This document shows, piece after piece, positions 1 through 6,253 of a stretch of 9,731 nt of DNA. A model generated the notes under the pieces. The model did not search any database and was not told the origin of the DNA. It saw only the letters and a list, made by a program, of their open reading frames with translations. Both the position numbers and the translations under genes were made by a program. This DNA is from S012-113 sp039714715 (GTDB lineage: Bacteria > Bacteroidota > Bacteroidia > Cytophagales > Cyclobacteriaceae): the NCBI GenBank assembly GCA_039714715.1, contig JBDLIU010000173.1:1-9731 (forward strand), read 5' to 3'. Position 1 is the stretch's first letter. Every line of letters starts with the position of its first letter.

Positions 1-1478
1 GATTCCTCCAACGCGCCTTCCATTGTGTATTTACCTTCGTAATCGGCATCATCATTAGATGGCGACCACTCTCCATCCTGCACATCATAAGCAACCTTTT
101 TCGCCTTATAATAATTACATGGAGAAATTCCATTCTGTAGAGCCGTAGCATATACAATGGGCTTGAATGTAGAGCCTACCTGTCGTTTTGCCCTCGTTTC
201 TATATGGTCATAAGGAAAAAACTGGTGGTCTATACCTCCTACCCAGGCTTTTAACCCACCGGAATATGGATCAAGTGCCACAAATCCGGCTTGCAATTGT
301 TGCAGGTAAAACTTGATGGAATCAATAGGACTCATTTCTTTTATTTCAGGTTTCTCTGCTCCGTATACCAGCATCTCCCTTCGTTCCTGCATTTGAGCAG
401 GAGTTCGGCTATTCTGGTTCTTTTTAATCTCCCTGTCTAACAGTTTGGTATGTTTTTTCCATAGATCAAGATCATACCAGTGTTTATCAAACAGTTTTTG
501 TAGCGATATCATATGCTCTTCCATTGCCACTTCAGCATATTGTTGCATGGTCTTATCAATGGTAGTGTATACCCGTAATCCATCTTTCATTAGATTGAGA
601 GGTATTTCATGCTTGTTGTTGTAATCATCTATAAACAGGTTGAGCTTCTTTCTCAAAGATGCCATCAGGTAAGCACCTGTCTGTTTCCTGGGCGGCTGGT
701 AATCAAGACCAAGATCTTTTTTCTTAAGTTTTTCTGCCCGTTCTGGTTCAAGATAATCACCATTCACCATTAAAGTAAGAACAACATTACGCCTGGAAAG
801 TGATGTTTCTGGATTTGATGCCGGGTTGTAATAGGTTGTTGCCTTAAGCATACCCACCAGGGTGGCTGCCTGCTCAGTAGTTAAATTGCTAGCGTGCCTG
901 TTAAAATATCTCAGAGATGCAGCTTCGATTCCATATACATCTTCGCCAAATGAAACGGTATTCAGGTAAAGCTCCAGAATTTCATCTTTTGAATAGTGTT
1001 TCTCAATCCTGCTAGCGATAATGGCTTCTTTTGACTTATTAATCGGGTAATATAAAAAGTTGTAAGACTTCCTGGGGAAAAGATTTTTAGCCAACTGAAG
1101 CGTTATCGTACTACCGCCTCCCGATGAAGATTGCTGCATTAGCACTGATTTTACAGCCACTCGTAACAAGCTTCTAACATCAATCCCGCCATGATCATAA
1201 AAACGCTTATCTTCTGTTGCTATCAGGGCATTAATTAGATCTTGTGGTACATTCTCTAATGAAATTGGTGTTCTATCTTGAATATAGTACTTACCAATCA
1301 CCTTTCCCTGTACATCATATACAAGGGTGGCTTCCATGTTTATAATGCTTTTCACATCATCATTGGAAGGAACTTTCCCGAAAAACCCATTATAAACAAG
1401 CACAAAAAATACCAGGGGTATACCAATACCAACACTAATGATAACTCCTAAGGTTTTATATATAAACTTTTTAAGCAT
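1..1478 (-). CDS. class A penicillin-binding protein (PBP1A-like bifunctional transglycosylase/transpeptidase), partial
   Basis: This gene builds peptidoglycan: a GT51 glycosyltransferase domain polymerises lipid II and a transpeptidase domain cross-links the stem peptides on the outer face of the inner membrane. The ATG at 1478 opens a short basic N-terminus and one membrane anchor (about residues 5-30). The GT51 motif EDKRFYDHGGID starts at the catalytic Glu89. It is followed by GGGSTITLQLAKN (the family more often has QQLAKN) and KEAIIASRIEKHYSKDEILELYLN. The transpeptidase nucleophile motif STFK is at Ser436-Lys439 within QVGSTFKP. The window edge cuts the frame after 492 codons, so the SxN and KTG motifs and the C-terminus are not visible. 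I translated the reverse strand by hand and it is open throughout. It is divergent from etfB with a 186-base gap. Family assignment is very secure; the exact paralogue (PBP1A or PBP1C-like) is less so. Confidence 0.95.
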   Translation of the reverse strand, partial: MLKKFIYKTLGVIISVGIGIPLVFFVLVYNGFFGKVPSNDDVKSIINMEATLVYDVQGKVIGKYYIQDRTPISLENVPQDLINALIATEDKRFYDHGGIDVRSLLRVAVKSVLMQQSSSGGGSTITLQLAKNLFPRKSYNFLYYPINKSKEAIIASRIEKHYSKDEILELYLNTVSFGEDVYGIEAASLRYFNRHASNLTTEQAATLVGMLKATTYYNPASNPETSLSRRNVVLTLMVNGDYLEPERAEKLKKKDLGLDYQPPRKQTGAYLMASLRKKLNLFIDDYNNKHEIPLNLMKDGLRVYTTIDKTMQQYAEVAMEEHMISLQKLFDKHWYDLDLWKKHTKLLDREIKKNQNSRTPAQMQERREMLVYGAEKPEIKEMSPIDSIKFYLQQLQAGFVALDPYSGGLKAWVGGIDHQFFPYDHIETRAKRQVGSTFKPIVYATALQNGISPCNYYKAKKVAYDVQDGEWSPSNDDADYEGKYTMEGALEE

Positions 1479-1500
1479 AGTAAAATAATCCCGCTTAATG

Positions 1501-1514
1501 ATTTAGTGCTAAAT
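1501..1514. repeat. 14-bp dyad in the leader of the penicillin-binding protein gene
   Basis: ATTTAG-TG-CTAAAT is a perfect inverted repeat with 6-bp arms and a 2-bp centre, 22 bases upstream of the PBP start codon. It could be a protein-binding site or a weak RNA hairpin in the leader. In DNA this AT-rich, a repeat this short can arise by chance. Confidence 0.35.
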
Positions 1515-1569
1515 TATGACCAATCATGAGTAGAATCTAAGAATAAAAAGTAAAATTTCTTCATTTATT

Positions 1570-1587
1570 ATAATCTGAACAGATTAT
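1570..1587. promoter_or_regulatory. 18-bp dyad, candidate operator between the PBP gene and etfB
   Basis: ATAATCTG-AA-CAGATTAT is a perfect inverted repeat with 8-bp arms and a 2-bp centre. It lies 77 bases before the etfB start and 91 bases before the PBP start. One arm, CAGATTAT, recurs at 1644-1651, 13 bases before the etfB start. A symmetric site plus a repeated half-site is the pattern expected of a dimeric repressor or activator. No regulator gene is adjacent, so which of the two divergent genes it serves is unknown. Confidence 0.45.
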
Positions 1588-1635
1588 CATTCTTACAACC
1601 TGATTTACATCATATTCTAAATATTTTCAAAACCA

Positions 1636-1643
1636 TATCTTAG
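1636..1643 (+). promoter_or_regulatory. possible -7 box of the etfB-etfA-acd operon
   Basis: TATCTTAG matches the Bacteroidota -7 box TAnnTTTG at five of its six fixed positions. Transcription would start near 1650, leaving a leader of about 15 bases. No TTG-type -33 box is visible at the usual distance, so support is weak. The CAGATTAT half-site at 1644-1651 would then overlap the transcription start. Confidence 0.3.
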
Positions 1644-1664
1644 CAGATTATTAAAGAAAGTAAT

Positions 1665-2540
1665 ATGAAGGGACTCAACATCATTGTATTGGTTAAACAG
1701 GTGCCGGATACGCGCAATGTGGGTAAAGATGCCATGAAAGCCAATGGAACAGTAAACAGGTCGGCATTACCGGCCATTTTCAACCCGGAAGACCTCCTGG
1801 CTCTGGAACAAGCATTAAGATTAAAAGAAAAAAATCCCGATTCTGTGGTTACTGCCATAACTATGGGCCCAATAAGAGCAGCTAATATCCTTAGAGATTC
1901 GCTGTTCAGAGGAGCAGATAAAGGTATTCTTATAACCGACAAGAAATTTGCCGGCTCAGACACATTAGCAACTTCATACGTCTTATCACTTGCACTTAAA
2001 AAGATTGGTGATTATGATGTAATTCTTGCAGGTCGTCAGGCAATTGACGGAGATACTGCCCAGGTAGGTCCGCAGGTAGCCGAAAAACTTAATCTTCCCC
2101 AGATCACCTATGTTGAAGAAATTCTGGAGGTTAAAAAGAATAGCTTAACTGCACGAAGAAGGTTAGAAAATGGTGTTGAAACACTTAAGGGTAAACTCCC
2201 AATGCTGCTTACCGTGCATGGGTCTGCTCCTACTTGCAGAACTCAACATGCCAAGCGACTGATGAAATTCAAGCATGCTTGTACACCATCAGAAATGAGC
2301 AACGAAAGAGAAGATTATATCCAGATGCATGAAACAAGGCATTACCTCGATCTTATCGAATGGAATGTAGATGACCTGAAAGCTGAAGAAGTATATCTGG
2401 GGTTATCGGGATCTCCAACTAAAGTAAATGCAGTAACAAATATTGTATTTACTGCTAAAGAATCCAGGGTTCTGGAGCCAACTGATCAGGATATTGATTC
2501 ATTGATGGCCGAACTTGTTGAACATCATAATGTAGGATAA
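1665..2540 (+). CDS. etfB: electron transfer flavoprotein subunit beta
   Basis: EtfB is the smaller subunit of the soluble heterodimer that takes electrons from acyl-CoA dehydrogenases. The 291-residue product is slightly longer than the usual ~250-280. Visible landmarks are the N-terminal IIVLVKQVPDT (residues 6-16), FNPEDLLALEQALRLKE (39-55), GSDTLATSY (97-105), the nucleotide-binding signature GRQAIDGDTAQVGP (123-136) and a C-terminal GLSGSPTKV (246-254). The GDTAQVGP form is typical of the FixAB/clostridial ETF group; mitochondrial and Paracoccus-type EtfB have a D-x-x-Q-T-G version. In the bifurcating members of this group the site holds a second FAD rather than AMP, but the sequence alone does not settle which is bound here. 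The ATG at 1665 fits the family N-terminus and follows an A-rich leader. It is the first gene of a three-gene operon, 15 bases ahead of etfA. Confidence 0.96.
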   Translation: MKGLNIIVLVKQVPDTRNVGKDAMKANGTVNRSALPAIFNPEDLLALEQALRLKEKNPDSVVTAITMGPIRAANILRDSLFRGADKGILITDKKFAGSDTLATSYVLSLALKKIGDYDVILAGRQAIDGDTAQVGPQVAEKLNLPQITYVEEILEVKKNSLTARRRLENGVETLKGKLPMLLTVHGSAPTCRTQHAKRLMKFKHACTPSEMSNEREDYIQMHETRHYLDLIEWNVDDLKAEEVYLGLSGSPTKVNAVTNIVFTAKESRVLEPTDQDIDSLMAELVEHHNVG

Positions 2541-2555
2541 ACAAAAAATATAGCT

Positions 2556-3575
2556 GTGAATAACGTATTTATATATTGCGAACTTGAAGATGGCAAACCT
2601 GTAGATGTAAGCCTCGAAATACTTACCAAAGGCAGAAGCCTGGCAGATGAGATTGGGGCTAAGGTTGAGGTCATCGTACTGGGAAACAACCTGGGTAAGG
2701 TTGAAGATCAATTATTTGCTTTTGGAGCAGATATCGTTCATAAAGGTGATAATGAAAACCTTGACCCATATTTAACATTACCTCATGCAGCCATTGTTGC
2801 TGGTATTTTCGAAGAGGAAAAACCACGTATCGGTCTTTTTGGTGCCACTTCTATTGGCCGAGACCTTGCACCAAGGGTATCCTCAAAATTAAAATGTGGA
2901 CTTACTGCTGATTGCACCGAACTCGTGATTGGTGATCACCATGACAAAAAGCAGAAGAAAGATTACAAGGATTTACTTCTGCAAAGAAGACCTGCTTTTG
3001 GTGGTAATATCATAGCAACCATTGTTACTCCCGATACCCTCCCGCAGCTGGCAACAGTTCGTGAAGGGGTAATGAAAATGGAAGAATATGCCAAAGCTAA
3101 AAAAGGACAGGTTAAAGCTATTGATGTTGACAAATATGTAACCAGTGAAGAACTGGCGGTAAGCATTATTGAAAGACATATCGAAAAGAAAGAGGTAAAC
3201 CTTAAAAACTCTAATATAATTGTAGCCGGAGGCTATGGTGTAGGTTCCCAAGATGATTTTAAACTCCTTTACGACCTTGCCGAAGTTCTTGGTGGTGAAG
3301 TCGGTGCTTCCAGGGCCGCTGTAGATGCAGGGTTTGAAGTTCATGACAGGCAGATCGGACAAACAGGCATTACTGTTAGGCCTAAACTTTACATTGCATG
3401 TGGTATTTCCGGCCAGGTACAACATACTGCAGGAATGGATAAATCGGCTATGGTAATTGCAATTAACAACGATCCGCATGCTCCTATAAACAACCTGGCC
3501 GATTATGTGATAACCGGAGAAGTTTCCAAGGTTATCCCTAAAATGATTAAGTATTATAAACAGCATACTAAATAA
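2556..3575 (+). CDS. etfA: electron transfer flavoprotein subunit alpha
   Basis: EtfA carries the redox FAD of the ETF heterodimer. The product is 339 residues, a normal length. It starts at a GTG with no Shine-Dalgarno; NNVFIYCELEDGK matches the usual EtfA N-terminus and no other start lies nearby. The N-terminal half (about 1-195) contains GATSIGRDLAPRVSSKL (96-112) and LQRRPAFGGNI (142-152). The C-terminal FAD domain has VGASRAAVDAGF (249-260), DRQIGQTG (264-271), KLYIACGISGQVQHTAGM (277-294) and IAINNDPHAPI (301-311). The motif usually written GGRG reads GGYG here, with Tyr227 (codon 3234-3236) replacing an arginine that sits by the flavin in most ETFs, so redox behaviour may differ from model ETFs. 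The gene lies between etfB (15-base gap) and the dehydrogenase (6-base gap), which indicates co-transcription. Confidence 0.96.
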   Translation: MNNVFIYCELEDGKPVDVSLEILTKGRSLADEIGAKVEVIVLGNNLGKVEDQLFAFGADIVHKGDNENLDPYLTLPHAAIVAGIFEEEKPRIGLFGATSIGRDLAPRVSSKLKCGLTADCTELVIGDHHDKKQKKDYKDLLLQRRPAFGGNIIATIVTPDTLPQLATVREGVMKMEEYAKAKKGQVKAIDVDKYVTSEELAVSIIERHIEKKEVNLKNSNIIVAGGYGVGSQDDFKLLYDLAEVLGGEVGASRAAVDAGFEVHDRQIGQTGITVRPKLYIACGISGQVQHTAGMDKSAMVIAINNDPHAPINNLADYVITGEVSKVIPKMIKYYKQHTK

Positions 3576-3581
3576 ATAGAA

Positions 3582-5300
3582 ATGGCAAATTATTTTAATG
3601 AAATAGAAGAATTCAGATTTCATCTTCAGCACCCGCTTATGAAAAAGATAGTGGGGCTTCGTGAAGGAGATTTTGATGAAGAAAATGAATATGATTATGC
3701 TTCCCACGACTATGAAGATACCATTGATAACTACATGCGTGTGCTGGAAATTGTAGGTGAAATTTGTAGCAATGTAATTGAGCCCAATGCAGAATCTGTT
3801 GATGCTGAAGGACCACAATTAGAAGATAATGAGGTTAAATATGCAAAAGGAACACAACAAAACTACGATGCACTGGTACAGGCGGGCCTGATTGGAATGG
3901 CCTTGCCAAGGAAATATGACGGGCTCAACTTCCCTAATACTGCTTACATAATGGCCGGTGAAATGATTTCTCGTGCCGATGCTGGATTTGCCAACATCTG
4001 GGGATTACAGGATTGTGCTGAAACCATTCATGAATTTGCGGATGATGAATTAAAAGACAAATACCTTCCTCAATTTCACCAGGGCGCAACAGCAGCCATG
4101 GACCTTACTGAACCGGATGCAGGTTCTGATCTTCAGGCTGTTCAGTTAAAAGCCACCTATGATAAGAAAACAGAAAAATGGTACCTGAATGGTGTTAAAC
4201 GTTTTATTACCAATGGCGATGCAGATATATCGTTGGTACTGGCAAGATCTGAAGAAGGTTCATTAGATGCCCGTGGATTGTCACTCTTTTTATACGACAG
4301 GAATGAACATGCTATGTCGGTAAGAAGAATAGAAAATAAATTGGGTATTAAGGGTTCCCCAACCTGTGAATTGGTGTTTACAGATGCACCAGCCTACCTG
4401 GTGGGTAGTGAAAGAATGGGATTGATCAAATATGTGATGTCACTGATGAATTCAGCCAGATTAGGTGTTGGCGGACAATCTATTGGTATTGCAGAAGCTG
4501 CTTATCGCGAAGCACTTAAATATGCTAATGAAAGGGCGCAGTTTGGTAAGCCAATAATTCAATTCGCTGCTGTTTATGAGATGCTTACCAATATGAAGGT
4601 AAAGATTGCAGCCATGAGGTCACTCCTCTACGAAACATCAAGAATGATTGATATCTACAAAGGATATCAGGAACTAGCCCATAAACGCACATTAGATAAG
4701 GATGAGCGAATGGACATGAAAACCAATAACCGTAATGCTGATGTATTTACACCATTATTGAAGTTAGTTGCATCGGAAGCAAGTAACGAAATAGCATACG
4801 ATTCACTCCAGATTCACGGTGGTGCAGGTTTCATGAAAGACTTTCCCATTGAAAGAATTTACAGAGATGCCCGGATCACCTCAATTTATGAAGGTACGTC
4901 TCAATTGCAGGTAGTAGCTGCCATCAGAGGTGTAACAACAGGCTCTTATCTAAAGAAGATCAATGAATACGAAGCGATAGAGGTTAATCCTGAATTGGAA
5001 TACCTTCGTCATTTACTTAAAGAAATGACTGTGGAGTATAATAAAGCAACAGATCTGTTGAAAGACAAAGAAGAAGAATATGTTGACTTTCACGCAAGGA
5101 GATTAGTAGAAATGGCAGGGAATATTATTGTGGGCCACCTCTTAGTACTGGATTCGCAACGAGATGGTAAATATAAGTATATCGCTGAGCTATTTATTAA
5201 GAAAGGACAAGCTGAGAATGTAGAAAAACTTAGCTATATCAAGCAATCAGAAATTAAAGACCTGGGTACTTACCGACAGATAATAGCAGATCAAAAATAG
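3582..5300 (+). CDS. acyl-CoA dehydrogenase, large (C-terminally extended) type
   Basis: This FAD enzyme should oxidise an acyl-CoA to the trans-2-enoyl-CoA and pass the electrons to the ETF encoded just upstream. Domains run in the standard order: an N-terminal helical domain (about 45-170), a middle beta domain with TEPDAGSD (176-183) and WYLNGVKRFITNGD (200-213), and a C-terminal helical domain with ERAQFGKPI (317-325) and IHGGAGFMKDFPIERIYRDA (411-430). The catalytic base is most likely Glu437 in IYEGTSQLQ, the position used by medium-chain dehydrogenases. The 572-residue product exceeds the usual ~380 because of a charged insert near 358-387 and about 120 extra C-terminal residues, as in VLCAD-like or PF12806-containing enzymes. 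Substrate chain length cannot be read from the sequence. Its stop codon lies inside the palindrome at 5292-5325. No ETF:quinone oxidoreductase is in the window. Confidence 0.95.
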   Translation: MANYFNEIEEFRFHLQHPLMKKIVGLREGDFDEENEYDYASHDYEDTIDNYMRVLEIVGEICSNVIEPNAESVDAEGPQLEDNEVKYAKGTQQNYDALVQAGLIGMALPRKYDGLNFPNTAYIMAGEMISRADAGFANIWGLQDCAETIHEFADDELKDKYLPQFHQGATAAMDLTEPDAGSDLQAVQLKATYDKKTEKWYLNGVKRFITNGDADISLVLARSEEGSLDARGLSLFLYDRNEHAMSVRRIENKLGIKGSPTCELVFTDAPAYLVGSERMGLIKYVMSLMNSARLGVGGQSIGIAEAAYREALKYANERAQFGKPIIQFAAVYEMLTNMKVKIAAMRSLLYETSRMIDIYKGYQELAHKRTLDKDERMDMKTNNRNADVFTPLLKLVASEASNEIAYDSLQIHGGAGFMKDFPIERIYRDARITSIYEGTSQLQVVAAIRGVTTGSYLKKINEYEAIEVNPELEYLRHLLKEMTVEYNKATDLLKDKEEEYVDFHARRLVEMAGNIIVGHLLVLDSQRDGKYKYIAELFIKKGQAENVEKLSYIKQSEIKDLGTYRQIIADQK

Positions 5301-5325
5301 ATTAGCAATTGCTAATCTATTTTTG
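5292..5325. terminator. 34-bp perfect palindrome, bidirectional terminator holding both stop codons
   Basis: The left arm CAAAAATAGATTAGCAA is followed directly by its exact reverse complement, centred between 5308 and 5309. The RNA hairpin is flanked by an A-run and a T-run of five on either strand, so it can act as an intrinsic terminator in both directions. It contains the TAG stop of the acyl-CoA dehydrogenase (5298-5300) and, on the other strand, the TAG stop of the convergent 77-residue gene (5312-5314). The last two sense codons of the former and about the last three of the latter are therefore part of the hairpin. Confidence 0.85.
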
Positions 5326-5545
5326 GTGTAATTTGCTTTAGGAGAACATCACGCTCCTTTTTGAAATCTTCGGCATCAGCTAGATGATTAAGCTGTTTAG
5401 CTTCTTCTATTTTATGTTCAAGTTCAACAACTTGAATAGCCACTTTAGCATTCTTAATATCAACAGCATTTTTGTATGGAGATTCCAGTTCACATTTTTC
5501 CAGGTACTCTATTGCTTTAGCAAGATATTCAATTGTATTCTTCAT
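5312..5545 (-). CDS. small charged helical protein of unknown function (77 residues)
   Basis: I do not recognise this protein. It is short, hydrophilic and predicted helical throughout, with many Lys and Glu and no signal peptide or membrane segment. The second half (ELEHKIEEAKQLNHLADAEDF, then KKERDVLLKQI, about residues 41-72) loosely resembles a UVR-type helical hairpin like those in UvrB, UvrC and McsA, but the match is weak and could just reflect coiled-coil composition. Support for it being real: an ATG start with an A/T-rich leader, a stop inside the shared bidirectional terminator at 5292-5325, its own upstream inverted repeat at 5592-5621, and no overlap with another gene. It is convergent to the acyl-CoA dehydrogenase; nothing indicates a functional link. 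Confidence 0.65.
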   Translation of the reverse strand: MKNTIEYLAKAIEYLEKCELESPYKNAVDIKNAKVAIQVVELEHKIEEAKQLNHLADAEDFKKERDVLLKQITPKID

Positions 5546-5591
5546 GTTATTAATTAATTGGTATAATAAATCTACTTACTCAAAAATGCAC

Positions 5592-5621
5592 ACATTAATC
5601 AATATTAAAAATGATTAATGT
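5592..5621. repeat. perfect 10-bp inverted repeat upstream of the 77-residue gene
   Basis: ACATTAATCA (5592-5601) and TGATTAATGT (5612-5621) are exact reverse complements separated by 10 bases. The repeat lies 47-76 bases upstream of the 77-residue gene's start codon. It sits directly upstream of CATTTTTG on the minus strand (5581-5588), which matches five of the six fixed positions of TAnnTTTG. That places it where an operator would block RNA polymerase. It could instead be a weak terminator for slyD transcripts, since on the minus strand a T5 run follows 8 bases later. The operator reading seems a little more likely. Confidence 0.5.
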
Positions 5622-5635
5622 CAAGTTATTTAGGA

Positions 5636-5705
5636 TGTTCTTAGTTCGAGGTTTATAGTTCGTTGTTTGAGCAAACTTCAAACCTGGAACTTTAAACTTC
5701 CAACT
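5636..5705. repeat. heptamer-phased mirror element downstream of slyD
   Basis: Ten consecutive 7-base units fill this stretch exactly. The first five (from 5636, 5643, 5650, 5657, 5664) each carry GTTC or GTTT at unit positions 2-5. The last five (from 5671, 5678, 5685, 5692, 5699) carry AAAC, GAAC or CAAC at positions 3-6, which is the reverse-complement register. The arms AGTTCGAGGTTT (5643-5654) and AAACCTGGAACT (5680-5691) pair with one mismatch, and GTTTG-AG-CAAAC (5665-5676) forms the tip, so a long imperfect hairpin is possible. It ends two bases before the slyD stop codon and may act as 3' end structure for the slyD mRNA. Confidence 0.6.
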
Positions 5706-5706
5706 T

Positions 5707-6189
5707 CTAATGTTGGTGTCCACCAGGACCATGAACATGGCCATGATCTAGCTCTTCCTTAGAAGCCTCTCTAACACTTACTATTTCAACATCAAAATTC
5801 AAGGTAACCCCTGCCAATGGATGGTTCATATCCAGCGTTACATTATCTCCATCAATTTTAGCAACTGATGCAATTGAGGTTCCCTGAGCCGTACCAACCT
5901 GTACCTGCATCCCTATCTGCAATTCTTCATCTCCCTGGAAACCACTTTTCGGAACAACTTGCATTAACTCTTCATTTCTTTCACCATAACCTTCTTCTGG
6001 AGAAACAACTGCATTTATTTTATCTCCGGCTTCTTTGTCGGTTAACTCCTTTTCTAATCCAACAATAAGATTACCCATTCCATGAATATAACTTAATGGC
6101 TCCCTACCTTCCGAACTGTCAATAATGTTATTATCGTTGTCTGTTAATTTGTAATGCATTTGCACCACCTTTTGATTTGCAATCTTCAT
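5707..6189 (-). CDS. slyD: SlyD-like FKBP-type peptidyl-prolyl cis-trans isomerase with His-rich tail
   Basis: This cytoplasmic folding catalyst isomerises Xaa-Pro bonds, acts as a chaperone through its insert-in-flap domain, and in SlyD proteins also binds nickel through a histidine-rich tail. The 160-residue product has the split FKBP domain, with DSSEGREPLSYIHGMGNLIVGLE (about 24-46) and the closing MNHPLAGVTLNFDVEIVSVREA (about 121-142). The flap insert lies at about 66-120 and begins GYGERNEELMQVVP. The tail DHGHVHGPGGHQH (148-160) has five histidines and closely resembles the start of the E. coli SlyD tail but is much shorter. There is no signal peptide. The ATG at 6189 gives the family N-terminus and follows an A/T-rich leader with a hairpin and an exact -7 box. 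The gene is monocistronic and divergent from the cupin. No hydrogenase or urease gene is nearby to explain nickel delivery. Confidence 0.95.
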   Translation of the reverse strand: MKIANQKVVQMHYKLTDNDNNIIDSSEGREPLSYIHGMGNLIVGLEKELTDKEAGDKINAVVSPEEGYGERNEELMQVVPKSGFQGDEELQIGMQVQVGTAQGTSIASVAKIDGDNVTLDMNHPLAGVTLNFDVEIVSVREASKEELDHGHVHGPGGHQH

Positions 6190-6219
6190 AATTTATTGTT
6201 TAACTTAATAATTGTTCCG

Positions 6220-6236
6220 CCACTTTTCGGAAGTGG
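6220..6236 (-). promoter_or_regulatory. hairpin in the slyD 5' leader
   Basis: On the minus strand CCACTT and AAGTGG form a perfect 6-bp stem around a 5-base loop, about 31 bases before the slyD start codon and just downstream of the predicted transcription start. It is the only GC-containing structured patch in an otherwise A/T-rich leader. It could stabilise the mRNA or tune translation. It is too short to call a riboswitch. Confidence 0.4.
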
Positions 6237-6253
6237 GGTTTCATCTTTGAGTG

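Noticed and set aside
1640..1963. 107-codon open frame antisense to the start of etfB
   Set aside because: EtfB is conserved from its first residues here, and the antisense product resembles nothing.
2973..3818. Long open frame (281 codons) antisense to etfA and the start of the acyl-CoA dehydrogenase
   Set aside because: Its translation is low-complexity (rich in F, I, N, S and C) with no domain, and it lies fully opposite well-supported genes; it is a shadow frame.
5868..6068. 66-codon open frame antisense to slyD
   Set aside because: It lies inside the conserved FKBP coding region, with no independent support.
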